Positions 26,638 through 35,014 of a stretch of DNA of 64,000 bases are shown piece by piece. The notes under the pieces were generated by a model that saw only the letters and a list, made by a program, of their open reading frames with translations, did not search any database and was not told where the DNA came from. The position numbers were made by a program, and so were the translations under genes. Location: assembly GCF_900240995.1 (NCBI RefSeq), contig NZ_LT965958.1, forward strand, positions 34,758 through 98,757. Reading direction: 5' to 3'. This DNA is from Bacillus sp. Marseille-P3661. Lineage in GTDB: Bacteria; Bacillota; Bacilli; Bacillales; Bacillaceae_J. The stretch's first letter is position 1. Each line of letters starts with the position of its first letter.

Positions 26638-27417
26638 GTGGAAGACTTATTATTTTGGATTATAATATTCCTCATTGGATTTATTGGTTCATATATTTCT
26701 GGAATGGTAGGAATCGGCGGTTCCATAATTAAATATCCAATGTTATTGTATATACCACCTTTACTAGGTTTTGCTGCTTTTAGTGCCCACGAAGTATCAG
26801 GAATAAGTGCAATCCAAGTGTTTTTTGCAACAATTGGCGGTGTATGGGCATATCGTAAAGGCGGCTATTTAAATAAGACGTTAATTATTTATATGGGAGT
26901 TGCGATTTTATTTGGTAGCTTTATCGGTGGTTATGGATCTACATTATTATCAGAAAGTGCTGTTAACTTTGTGTACGGAATACTAGCTGCGATCGCGGCA
27001 ATTATGATGTTTGTGCCGAAAAAAAATGTGGATGATATTCCGTTAGATCAAGTGCAATTTAATAAATGGTTAGCGGCTGTTTTAGCTTTTATCGTCGGTA
27101 TTGGCGCTGGGATCGTCGGAGCTGCTGGTGCGTTTATTCTAGTGCCGATCATGTTAGTGGTTCTTAAAATTCCGACAAGAATGACAATTGCAACGTCATT
27201 AGCGATCACGTTTATTTCATCTATCGGTTCAACTACCGGCAAATTATTAACCGGTCAAGTGTTGTTAGTGCCAGCCCTTATTATGATTGTAGCAAGTTTG
27301 ATCGCTTCTCCGTTAGGAGCAAATGCTGGTAAAAAGATGAATACAAAGGTATTACAAGCTATTTTAGCTGTTCTTATTTTAGCAAGTGCGATTAAAATTT
27401 GGGTTGATTTTTTCTAA
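26638..27417 (+). CDS. TauE/SafE-family sulfite/organosulfonate exporter (YrkJ type)
   Basis: 259 aa, about eight transmembrane helices in two repeats. The Gly-rich motifs [17 protein letters not shown] and [17 protein letters not shown] are the paired TauE signatures. In cst loci this protein exports sulfite produced by the persulfide dioxygenase, which fits its place behind the YrkH-like gene and a TusA. GTG start behind AGGGGAGA. Membrane-embedded. Confidence 0.9.
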   Translation: MEDLLFWIIIFLIGFIGSYISGMVGIGGSIIKYPMLLYIPPLLGFAAFSAHEVSGISAIQVFFATIGGVWAYRKGGYLNKTLIIYMGVAILFGSFIGGYGSTLLSESAVNFVYGILAAIAAIMMFVPKKNVDDIPLDQVQFNKWLAAVLAFIVGIGAGIVGAAGAFILVPIMLVVLKIPTRMTIATSLAITFISSIGSTTGKLLTGQVLLVPALIMIVASLIASPLGANAGKKMNTKVLQAILAVLILASAIKIWVDFF

Positions 27418-27601
27418 TTAATCAAAACATTAACTACTATAATGTTTTATGAAGGTAATTTAAATGTACTGGCTTAAGATATTCAAACCGTTGATGACAA
27501 GTATACATCATTGAGTTTCAAAAAACCAAAGTTTTTGAGAGTTTAAGTACCTCCCTTTTGTGGGATATAAACATAGCGATTGCAGAACTATTATTGACAA
27601 C

Positions 27602-27617
27602 CTACCCTGTAAGGTAT
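27602..27617. promoter_or_regulatory. Candidate CstR operator 6
   Basis: CTACCCTGTAAGGTAT before the degenerate rhodanese gene. Confidence 0.68.
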
Positions 27618-27667
27618 AATATTTTGGTTGTGTTATTTCCTATTTCTATTAAAAAAGAGGTATACCC

Positions 27668-28039
27668 ATGTTTTTTATTCCGATCGCAATTGTTACTTTA
27701 ATTATATTTATATATATTCGCTATCTTCCTGTAAGTGGTGTTCAGCGTATCGATATTTCTGAAATTGACGCTGAATCTATACAAATTGTAGATGTAAGAG
27801 ATTATAATGAATCATATAAGGCACCAGTACAGAGGGCAGTTAATTTACCGGCTGCATATCTTAAAAGAAACGTTCGAGATATTTCAAAGTCGAAGGAAAT
27901 TCATATTATTGCTTTAAATCATTTAGAAAAAAATATATGCGTTCGTTTTTTTAGAAAAAAAGGATATTACGTCACTGGATATACGATTATTAATTCTGAG
28001 AGTAATCTAGAAAGTCAGGAAAATTCGCTATTTTGTTAA
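27668..28039 (+). CDS. Membrane-anchored rhodanese-like protein lacking the catalytic Cys
   Basis: 123 aa. N-terminal transmembrane helix (FFIPIAIVTLIIFIYIRYLP), then a rhodanese-like fold with IQIVDVRDYNESYKA. Where active rhodaneses have a CxxGxR loop, this protein reads IIALNHLEKN, so no sulfur-accepting Cys is present there. Two Cys lie elsewhere (ICVRFF and the C-terminus). It is probably non-catalytic: a sensor, scaffold or partner of the membrane rhodanese at 23622. Its own CstR-type operator argues that it belongs to the regulon. AAAAGAGG ribosome site. Confidence 0.75.
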   Translation: MFFIPIAIVTLIIFIYIRYLPVSGVQRIDISEIDAESIQIVDVRDYNESYKAPVQRAVNLPAAYLKRNVRDISKSKEIHIIALNHLEKNICVRFFRKKGYYVTGYTIINSESNLESQENSLFC

Positions 28040-28090
28040 GATGTTACGGAATTGTGAAAAGGATTGACTTCTTTTTTTTATTCTATTATT

Positions 28091-28106
28091 ATACGGGTAA
28101 GGGTAT
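28091..28106. promoter_or_regulatory. Candidate CstR operator 7
   Basis: ATACGGGTAAGGGTAT before the CoA-disulfide reductase gene. The left arm deviates (ATACG). Confidence 0.62.
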
Positions 28107-28181
28107 TGGTATTTTATGGACCTGAATTTATTAAACTACTAATCTATTTTTAACATTTTATTCAATGGGAGGGAGTTTATA

Positions 28182-30020
28182 ATGACCAAAAAAGTTATTA
28201 TCGTAGGTGGAGTTGCAGGGGGAGCAACAGCAGCAGCGAAATTAAGAAGAATAAGCGAAGATGTAGAAATTGTTCTTGTTGAACGTGGCGAATATATTTC
28301 ATTTGCAAACTGTGGATTACCATACCATATTGGTGAAAGCATTAAAGATCGTAGAAAGTTATTAGTACAAACGGTAGAGGGTATGTCAAAGCGTTTCAAT
28401 ATGGATATTCGTAATTTAAGTGAAGTTGTGAGCATTAATTCAGAGAAGAAAACAGTAACAATCAAGAATTTGCGAAATGATGAAGAATATGAGGAAAGCT
28501 ATGACAAGTTATTATTATCACCAGGGGCACGACCAATCGTACCGCCAATTCCAGGACTTAACGAAAATGAAAGATTATTTACGTTACGCAATATTCCTGA
28601 TACTGATAGAATCAAAGGCTATGTTGACAATCAGTTTCCGAAAAAAGCTGTTGTAATCGGTGGAGGATTCATTGGTATTGAGATGGCTGAGAACCTAGTT
28701 GAACGTGGCATAGAAGTAACACTTATTGAAATGGCTAATCAAATTATGGCACCGATCGATTTTGAAATGGCGAGTATACTACACACTCATCTAAAAGAAA
28801 AAGGTGTAAACTTAATTTTAGAAAATGGTGTCAACTCTTTTGCTGATCAAGGAAAGAAAGTTATTTTAAATGACGGAACAGAAGTTGAGACGGATATGAC
28901 TATTTTATCTATTGGAGTTCGACCAGAAAATGAATTGGCTGCCAATGCAGGATTAGAATTAGGTGCACGCGGCGGTATTATCGTGAATGAGTTTCTTCAA
29001 ACATCTAACCCAGATATCTATGCAGTTGGGGACGCAGTAGAAGTAGTAGATTTCATTAGCGGCACAAAAACGATGATTCCATTAGCTGGACCTGCGAATC
29101 GCCAAGGCCGCATTGTAGCTAATATTATTATGGGTAAGCAAGAAAAATATAAAGGTACTTTAGGTACTTCGATTGCAAAAGTGTTTGATTTAACAGTTGC
29201 GGCAACCGGAAATAATGAAAAAACGTTAAAGCGTTTAGGCATACCATACGAGGTAGTTCACATTCACCCAAGCTCACATGCAGGCTACTATCCAGGTGCG
29301 GCGCCAATAGCCTTAAAATTAATCTTTGATAAAGAAACAGGGAAGATTTACGGTGCCCAAGCGGTTGGAGCAGATGGAGTTGATAAACGAATCGATGTCA
29401 TAGCAACCGCGATTATTGGCGGATTAACAGTAGAAGATTTAACAAACCTAGAATTATCATACGCACCCCCATATTCTTCAGCAAAAGACCCAGTGAACAT
29501 GGCGGGGTATGTTGCTACGAATATAATCGAAGGTGAGTTAGAACATGTTCAATGGCATGAAATTGATGAAATTGTAGCGAATGGTGGTCTTTTAATTGAT
29601 GTTCGCGAACCAATGGAACGTGAATTTGGTTTTATTAAAGGATCACAAAATATTTCCTTAAATGATTTAAGAAATAAACTAAGTGAACTTCCGATAGATC
29701 AAACCATTTATGTAAGCTGTCAAGTTGGGTTACGGGGTTACCTAGCAAGCCGTATACTAAAGAATAATGGCTTTACCGTAAAAAATGTAGATGGCGGCTG
29801 GAAAACCTATTCATCAGTTTATGGAAGTAATATTTTGAAAGATATTGATACAACCACGAATGACTTAGGCGAAACAGTTATAAAAGAGGATACTAATGTT
29901 AAAGACAATGAGGATATTCATGCGGATTCCTTTATGGATGTAACAGGCTTAACATGTCCAATGCCAATTGTAAAATTGAAAAAAGGAATTGAAACATTAG
30001 AAAGCGAACTAGTTTTATAG
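28182..30020 (+). CDS. CoA-disulfide/persulfide reductase-rhodanese, TusA domain cut by amber codon
   Basis: 612 aa to the TAG at 30018. Residues about 1-445 are a flavoprotein reductase (GGVAGGATAAAKLRR for FAD, active Cys44 in SFANCGLPYH, second dinucleotide site VIGGGFIGIEMAE, and YAVGDA). About 450-550 is a rhodanese domain with LIDVREPMEREF and loop CQVGLRG. From about 575 a TusA domain begins (GLTCPMPIVKLKKGI) but stops after 38 residues. The same frame continues after the TAG to 30143 with the missing half of TusA. Such enzymes reduce CoA disulfide or persulfide with NAD(P)H. The reductase and rhodanese parts look intact. Confidence 0.92.
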   Translation: MTKKVIIVGGVAGGATAAAKLRRISEDVEIVLVERGEYISFANCGLPYHIGESIKDRRKLLVQTVEGMSKRFNMDIRNLSEVVSINSEKKTVTIKNLRNDEEYEESYDKLLLSPGARPIVPPIPGLNENERLFTLRNIPDTDRIKGYVDNQFPKKAVVIGGGFIGIEMAENLVERGIEVTLIEMANQIMAPIDFEMASILHTHLKEKGVNLILENGVNSFADQGKKVILNDGTEVETDMTILSIGVRPENELAANAGLELGARGGIIVNEFLQTSNPDIYAVGDAVEVVDFISGTKTMIPLAGPANRQGRIVANIIMGKQEKYKGTLGTSIAKVFDLTVAATGNNEKTLKRLGIPYEVVHIHPSSHAGYYPGAAPIALKLIFDKETGKIYGAQAVGADGVDKRIDVIATAIIGGLTVEDLTNLELSYAPPYSSAKDPVNMAGYVATNIIEGELEHVQWHEIDEIVANGGLLIDVREPMEREFGFIKGSQNISLNDLRNKLSELPIDQTIYVSCQVGLRGYLASRILKNNGFTVKNVDGGWKTYSSVYGSNILKDIDTTTNDLGETVIKEDTNVKDNEDIHADSFMDVTGLTCPMPIVKLKKGIETLESELVL

Positions 30021-30143
30021 CTACATGTAACTGATAAAGGGGCTTTAAATGATCTGCCAGCATGGGCAAAAAATGCAGGCCATACAATTTTAAAGACAGA
30101 ACAAGAAGGTTCGTTAATTAAATTCTGGATTAAAAAGAAGTAA
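30021..30143 (+). pseudogene. In-frame continuation of the TusA domain after the amber codon
   Basis: 40 codons in the same frame: LHVTDKGALNDLPAWAKNAG and onward to FWIKKK, ending at TAA (30141-30143). It aligns with the second half of the TusA copies at 22826 and 26332, where the TAG position is Glu (VLEVH). A GAG-to-TAG change, a sequencing error or functional readthrough would all explain it. The tail shows no further damage. Confidence 0.85.
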
Positions 30144-30176
30144 CGAAGGTCGATTAAATAAGTTTGGAGTGAGAGC

Positions 30177-30218
30177 ATGGAAGATAAAGCTCAAAAAGAA
30201 TGTAAAACAAGTACTTGA
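30177..30218 (+). CDS. Possible 13-aa leader or remnant peptide
   Basis: ATG, 13 codons (MEDKAQKECKTST) and TGA, with TTTGGAGTG upstream. It has one Cys. It lies between the TusA tail and the terminator and could be a truncated remnant. No family recognised. Confidence 0.2.
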   Translation: MEDKAQKECKTST

Positions 30219-30232
30219 GGAATAAATCAAAC

Positions 30233-30274
30233 AAAACCCCAGAAGTTCCAGCTCCCAATATGACCTGGGGTTTT
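30233..30274 (+). terminator. Terminator of the CoA-disulfide reductase unit
   Basis: AAAACCCCAG/CTGGGGTTTT stem with a short T-run inside the arm. Confidence 0.75.
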
Positions 30275-30340
30275 GGTATGGCTCCTGGTAGGAGTTATCA
30301 TGTTGATTCAAGGGATTCTTTAGAGTTTATTGTATAGCCG

Positions 30341-30374
30341 GGGCATCCAATTAAGGGATGCCCTATTGTTTTTT
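30341..30374 (+). terminator. Second terminator
   Basis: GGGCATCC/GGGATGCCC stem and TTGTTTTTT. A backup terminator for the sulfur regulon. Confidence 0.85.
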
Positions 30375-30449
30375 GAAGGAATATCTTATAAAAATCTTGC
30401 ATAAGATGAAAGTTAACAGTAAAAAAAGTAGCGAGTTCCTAGGAACCCG

Positions 30450-31571
30450 CTATTCTATAATCCCTGTGCTCATAATAGAGACCTTTACGTTAACATCAAA
30501 AGATATTTCTGGATACAGCAGCTCCCACTCTTCATAGATATCATTCGTATGCAACCTGGTTGCTTTATATCGTAGACCAAAGCCTAGTGGATCTGCTCCA
30601 TTTTCCTGAAGTTTTTTTAGGAAAGCGGTTATTCTTTTTTTTTCCTCTTCGCTTGCGTATTTGCTATAAGTGCTTAGTTTATGTGGGTCCATCTCCTGAT
30701 TGGATTCCTCAATGATTCCCTCCATGGTAATATCCATTTTTAACACAGGTTTTTCGTTTGGAGTTGTGATAATTTTATAAGTCGACTTTGCTGTATCGAC
30801 TGAAACCGTATAAAGAAGTTCATTTCTTCTTATCATTATATCGAATTTTTCAACATTATTAGCCATCATGTTATACAATTTTGTCTCCTGGGTAGTCAAT
30901 TTTAGCGGTTCCTTATTTTTATTCAAAAGGATAGAACTATTGGTAACTATCTTTTTTTTATCTTCGCTTGAGCTTAAAACAGGTAGTATAGCATCAATTC
31001 CGGACTCTACCATCCGACGGTAAAAATCGAATAAATAGGTAGATATTATGTAGGAACTTTCCACTCCATTTTGATCAAAAATATTAAATAAGGCATGAGA
31101 GCCTGCCATTTCGGATGAAGGTTCTGCTTTTAGGACACTTTCTGCAGTTGGTGTCCCAACTGCTACCCATGAGACTTTTTGAATATCTCTCCTCCGAAGA
31201 AAAAAGTCGATTACGTCAGTCGTGTCATGGTGGAGGATGTCCTCACCCAAAACAATCACTTTTGCATGTCCGAAATCAATCTCTTTATCTACATGTGTTT
31301 TTAAAAGACGAATGGCGGACGCAAGTGATTCGCTTTCCTTTGTCAGATACGTATATTTGGTACCTGATTGCTTCAACGACCCTGAAGGTACGGCGAGTTT
31401 AAGGATAATCTTGTAAGGCTTTTCTTCATTATCCGAATGGTCAATTCCGATAGATAAGACGAATAATCTTTTGTCAATGTCTTTAAAACCGCAACCTGAT
31501 TGAAGAAGTAGCATGAGTAATACAATTGCAGCGGTTAGAAATCTTGCTGAACACCAAAGAGGATTATTCAA
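30450..31571 (-). CDS. Ger(x)C spore germination lipoprotein (operon 1, C subunit)
   Basis: 373 aa. Lipoprotein signal peptide with LQSGCG lipobox, then the GerAC-type region (FVLSIGIDHS at the start and EEWELLYPEISFDVNVKVSI at the end). It is the lipoprotein subunit of a GerA-type nutrient receptor on the spore inner membrane. TTG start inside a 4-nt TTGA overlap with the B-subunit stop, so translation is coupled. Operon order on the minus strand is A-B-C. Confidence 0.93.
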   Translation of the reverse strand: MNNPLWCSARFLTAAIVLLMLLLQSGCGFKDIDKRLFVLSIGIDHSDNEEKPYKIILKLAVPSGSLKQSGTKYTYLTKESESLASAIRLLKTHVDKEIDFGHAKVIVLGEDILHHDTTDVIDFFLRRRDIQKVSWVAVGTPTAESVLKAEPSSEMAGSHALFNIFDQNGVESSYIISTYLFDFYRRMVESGIDAILPVLSSSEDKKKIVTNSSILLNKNKEPLKLTTQETKLYNMMANNVEKFDIMIRRNELLYTVSVDTAKSTYKIITTPNEKPVLKMDITMEGIIEESNQEMDPHKLSTYSKYASEEEKKRITAFLKKLQENGADPLGFGLRYKATRLHTNDIYEEWELLYPEISFDVNVKVSIMSTGIIE

Positions 31572-32662
31572 ACCTTTGCCCTCCTTTTAATAAACCAAAA
31601 AAGACCGAACATAACGGCAAACGAACAAAGCAGGTAATTCAAAAAATAGCTTGTATACTTTAAAAGCTCATATTCTGTGAGATAGGTGACCGTTTTCAAA
31701 CTTCCCAACCAAAATAGTCCTACAAACAGGTAGGGGGTAAGATTTTGTTTTCTCCATTTCATTTTTTTTAAGCATATGATGCTATTTAATAGCTCCAATG
31801 CTACATGCCAGTGAATCAAAACACTTAAGAACGATATAGCTAAATAGAGAAGCAGGAAGATATAAAGAATTCGCTCCACTATAAAAAATTCTATTCGAAG
31901 AGTATCGCTAGTAGTGATCCAGGGGTAAACAATATCACCAACTGCATCAAAACCAAGCATACCGATAGGAACAAAATAGGTAGTAAAAAGAACCGATCCA
32001 GCAACCCCTCCAATTAACAGCATATTTTTCCAATTAATACGTTGCTTATCCTTAAATAGGCGATTAAAGACGATAAGGTTGAATCCCCCCAGTAATAAAT
32101 AAGTTGCAGCAGCAACTGTTGAAAAATGAGGAGGATGATAAAAATGCATCAATGATTCTTTAATAAAATCCCATTTAAGCAAGGGTGTTGTGTAGGATTT
32201 AAGTGTAATCACAGCAATAAACGGCAAGCAGCATAATAAGACGGTCTCAATAGTATAAAGGACACTTCGGCTATTCATCCAAATGCCATAGGAGATAAAC
32301 AGCAAGAAGGTTGTGGTAATCCAAGGCAAAGGCATATCAGGTGTTAAAAATCTTTTTAATAAAAAGGAGAAGGTTACTAATGTAATAAGTCCAGCAATAT
32401 ACCAAGTAATCGCTATACCCAAAATAGTTGTAAAAGATAGCCAGTTCGGCAGATACTTCTTCGTCAAATCAGGAAGGCCTTGGCCCGGGAATAAATTAAA
32501 AAAACGGGTGCAGAGATAGCAAAACACCAATCCTGAAAAAAAGGCGACAATTATAGAAACAATAGCTCCCTCTGTCCTGTATGTAATAAGAATTTTTGGA
32601 ACTGATGCAACAACATTGGCCACCATATTTACAAAAACGAGATAAAAAAAGTAACGGTTCAC
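31568..32662 (-). CDS. GerAB-like spore germination permease (operon 1, B subunit)
   Basis: 364 aa, ten transmembrane helices, APC-superfamily fold typical of GerAB/GerKB. This subunit is the nutrient-binding permease-like part of the germinant receptor. GTG start shares its G with the TAG of the A-subunit gene. The A subunit's GGAGGC lies in the overlap. The ligand cannot be inferred. Confidence 0.92.
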   Translation of the reverse strand: MNRYFFYLVFVNMVANVVASVPKILITYRTEGAIVSIIVAFFSGLVFCYLCTRFFNLFPGQGLPDLTKKYLPNWLSFTTILGIAITWYIAGLITLVTFSFLLKRFLTPDMPLPWITTTFLLFISYGIWMNSRSVLYTIETVLLCCLPFIAVITLKSYTTPLLKWDFIKESLMHFYHPPHFSTVAAATYLLLGGFNLIVFNRLFKDKQRINWKNMLLIGGVAGSVLFTTYFVPIGMLGFDAVGDIVYPWITTSDTLRIEFFIVERILYIFLLLYLAISFLSVLIHWHVALELLNSIICLKKMKWRKQNLTPYLFVGLFWLGSLKTVTYLTEYELLKYTSYFLNYLLCSFAVMFGLFWFIKRRAKV

Positions 32663-34026
32663 TAGGAGGCCCCCCCGGTTTCTGTTCGCTTACTTTGGAG
32701 GTAAATTTTAAAATAGGGTTCTCCAAAGCTGTCCAATTGGGTTAAATACATGAGTAACCCTATTAAACCAAATACCAGACCAGCTAGACCTGCAAAACTG
32801 GCGAATGCCAGAAGAATAAACCGGACAACTCGAACGGCAAAACCCATTTCGTTGATCGGTATAACAAATGTAGAAATGGCCACAGCAGCTACAATAATAA
32901 TCATGATATTAGAGGCAAGGGCCGCTTCTGTCGCTGCCTGTCCCAAAATTAATCCTCCAACAGTTGTAGCGGTTCCTGTTACTGCCTTTGGCAAGCGAAT
33001 GCTGGCTTCTGTCAAAAGTTCCATAATAATCAGCATAAAAAATACCTCAATAAAGGAAGGGTAGGGGACGCCGATCCGGCTGCCCGCAATCGAAAGGGCA
33101 AGTTCCACCCGGAAAACCTCGGGATTGTAGGAGGTAGCGGCAACATATAAACCCGGTAGAGTTAAACAAACAAACAAGCCAAGATAACGAAGAAATTTTA
33201 GTGATTTCGTAATCCAATAACTCCCATAGTTATCATCCATAGATGTCATAAAATCAAAAAAGACAACAGGTGCCATAACAGTCGTGTGCCCGCCATCTAG
33301 TAAAAGGATAATTTTCCCACCAGCGAGGTTATAGACAACCCTGTCTGTCCGCTCGGTCATCATCATAATCGGCATTAAAGAGCGTTTCTTGTCGTTCAAT
33401 AATCGATTCAACTCTGTTGTTGACTGGATTGTCGGGACTTTCAACGACTTAAGCTTTTTTTTAATATTTTCAAGTACGTCCTTAAGCACAACCTCTTCAT
33501 CATAAATAATGGCCAAGGACTGATGCGTCTTATCTCCTATTTCCATCATCTCGATTGTGAGTGAAGGCTTATGATATCGCTGACGGATAATATTGATATT
33601 TGTGGATATATCCTCACTTAAGGACAATTGCGGTCCTTGGATCGTCGGCTCAATACTTGTCTGTAAAACTGTATCCGTATTGACCTTTTTAATATCTAAT
33701 AATATCAGTTGATCCCTGATGGCCACCACGATACTGCCCTTAGTCATTTCAAGCAGCATTTGTTCTTTTGATTTTATCTCTTGCTGATTTGGCAATGAAT
33801 GCAAATACGCTTCTACATGGTGGTCGTTCCCAAGTTCAAAAAAAGGCTTAATCACCAATTGCTGCAGCTGTACACCATCTACAACTGTTCTAATGTACAA
33901 AAGCACAGCTTGTTTTTCATCCATATGTAAAGGTTTATATACCAAATCAAACGATGACTTTAATTCTTCTGATAACCATTCCAAAGTTTCATTTGAAATG
34001 TCTATTTTATTTTTCGATGAACGCAC
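32662..34026 (-). CDS. GerAA-like spore germination protein (operon 1, A subunit)
   Basis: 454 aa. A soluble N-terminal region of about 250 residues, then a membrane domain with GRALM-like GIVVAIRDQLIL and the conserved TVMAPVVFFDFM/PSFIEVFFMLIIMELLTEASIRLPK blocks seen in GerA/SpoVAF proteins. It forms the channel-like subunit of the receptor. GTG start with AGGAGAGG upstream, and a sigma-G-like promoter further up. Slightly shorter than B. subtilis GerAA. Confidence 0.92.
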   Translation of the reverse strand: MRSSKNKIDISNETLEWLSEELKSSFDLVYKPLHMDEKQAVLLYIRTVVDGVQLQQLVIKPFFELGNDHHVEAYLHSLPNQQEIKSKEQMLLEMTKGSIVVAIRDQLILLDIKKVNTDTVLQTSIEPTIQGPQLSLSEDISTNINIIRQRYHKPSLTIEMMEIGDKTHQSLAIIYDEEVVLKDVLENIKKKLKSLKVPTIQSTTELNRLLNDKKRSLMPIMMMTERTDRVVYNLAGGKIILLLDGGHTTVMAPVVFFDFMTSMDDNYGSYWITKSLKFLRYLGLFVCLTLPGLYVAATSYNPEVFRVELALSIAGSRIGVPYPSFIEVFFMLIIMELLTEASIRLPKAVTGTATTVGGLILGQAATEAALASNIMIIIVAAVAISTFVIPINEMGFAVRVVRFILLAFASFAGLAGLVFGLIGLLMYLTQLDSFGEPYFKIYLQSKRTETGGAS

Positions 34027-34082
34027 TAAAACCTCTCCTAATCGTTCTCTCCCTCAGTAAATTCTCTTAGAAGAAGGAATTT

Positions 34083-34113
34083 TAGTATATTTTTACCTGA
34101 ATGGAAAACTTCA
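34083..34113 (-). promoter_or_regulatory. Possible sigma-G promoter of germination operon 1
   Basis: On the minus strand, TGAAGT is followed after 18 nt by TATACTA, similar to the forespore sigma-G consensus (TGAATA / CATACTA). It lies about 60-90 nt before the A-subunit start. Confidence 0.4.
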
Positions 34114-34123
34114 TACATAAAGA

Positions 34124-34155
34124 AAATGCTGAACTACTTAATTTAGTTCAGCATT
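34124..34155. terminator. Hairpin terminator upstream of germination operon 1
   Basis: AATGCTGAACTA/TAGTTCAGCATT stem with T-run on the plus strand and a shorter one on the minus strand. It isolates the ger operon from the ferritin-like gene. Confidence 0.75.
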
Positions 34156-34248
34156 TTTAAAGATATTAACTTAGCGTAGCCGCTTTCCATTTACCGTTTC
34201 ATTAATATCCCTAGTGTTACATGTTCGCCGCTTACACTGATGAACCAT

Positions 34249-34776
34249 CTACAGTGTATTATACAAGACACCAAATTGAGTGGCATGTTCTAACTCATCG
34301 ACCATTGCATAGAAAAAAGTATCTTTCACAAGCGGGTCCACACTAGACAATTGGACATCTCGATAAAATTCGGCTGCCTCTAATTCATCTTTCAGCGCCT
34401 TTAAGATACCTGCTTTATAATTGGAGTATTCCACATGTTGAACATTGTACTGTGGATTTTGACCAGTGCAGTGTATATATAACTTTGTGAATGCCTGTAA
34501 ATGCTTAACTTCATCTTCATATGCATGTTGGATAAACTCTCGATGCAATTCATCGGGGACTTCATGTAATAACCGAGAATAGAATTCAGCCGCTGTAGCT
34601 TCATTTACAATCGATGTATATATATGTTTAGCTATTTGCTCTACAGACTGTTGTCCTAATATAGGTAAATACGGGATATTGAAATCCTGATTTCGCTGTT
34701 GTGAGCTGGGATTCCAACCATAATTCGTCTGAACGGATTTAATCGGATATCCATACTGATAATAATAATTATACAT
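34249..34776 (-). CDS. Ferritin-like di-iron domain protein
   Basis: 175 aa from the ATG at 34776 (GAGGCG 9 nt upstream; the GTG three codons earlier is too close). The N-terminus is Tyr/Gln-rich (MYNYYYQYGYPIK). Two helix pairs carry EATAAEFYSRLL ... YEDEVKHLQAF and DELEAAEFYRD ... DELEHATQF, the E...ExxH pattern of a carboxylate-bridged di-metal site. Tyr-rich ends are common in Bacillus coat-associated proteins, and its neighbours are spore genes. A role in spore iron or oxidative protection is inference. Confidence 0.75.
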   Translation of the reverse strand: MYNYYYQYGYPIKSVQTNYGWNPSSQQRNQDFNIPYLPILGQQSVEQIAKHIYTSIVNEATAAEFYSRLLHEVPDELHREFIQHAYEDEVKHLQAFTKLYIHCTGQNPQYNVQHVEYSNYKAGILKALKDELEAAEFYRDVQLSSVDPLVKDTFFYAMVDELEHATQFGVLYNTL

Positions 34777-34990
34777 AAAAAGCACGCCTCACTTTTTTAT
34801 TGTTGTTACAATAGCCTATGTGGATCGCGGATAATGTGATACAACAAACCTAAATAATGGTAGAAGTAAAAAATGTAACTTTTATTGTCGCGAGTATTAG
34901 GAGAGTTAAAAGGGTAATATCGAGTATATTATCTTCGGCAATAGCGGGGAACCTGTTTCAAAAGCATGTTAGTAATAAATAATAAAATCA

Positions 34991-35014
34991 AGCGGCCGTC
35001 TAATGACTGCCGCT
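34991..35014 (-). terminator. Terminator of the TetR gene
   Basis: AGCGGC/GCCGCT stem spanning the stop codon, then an AT-rich minus-strand tail. Confidence 0.5.
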
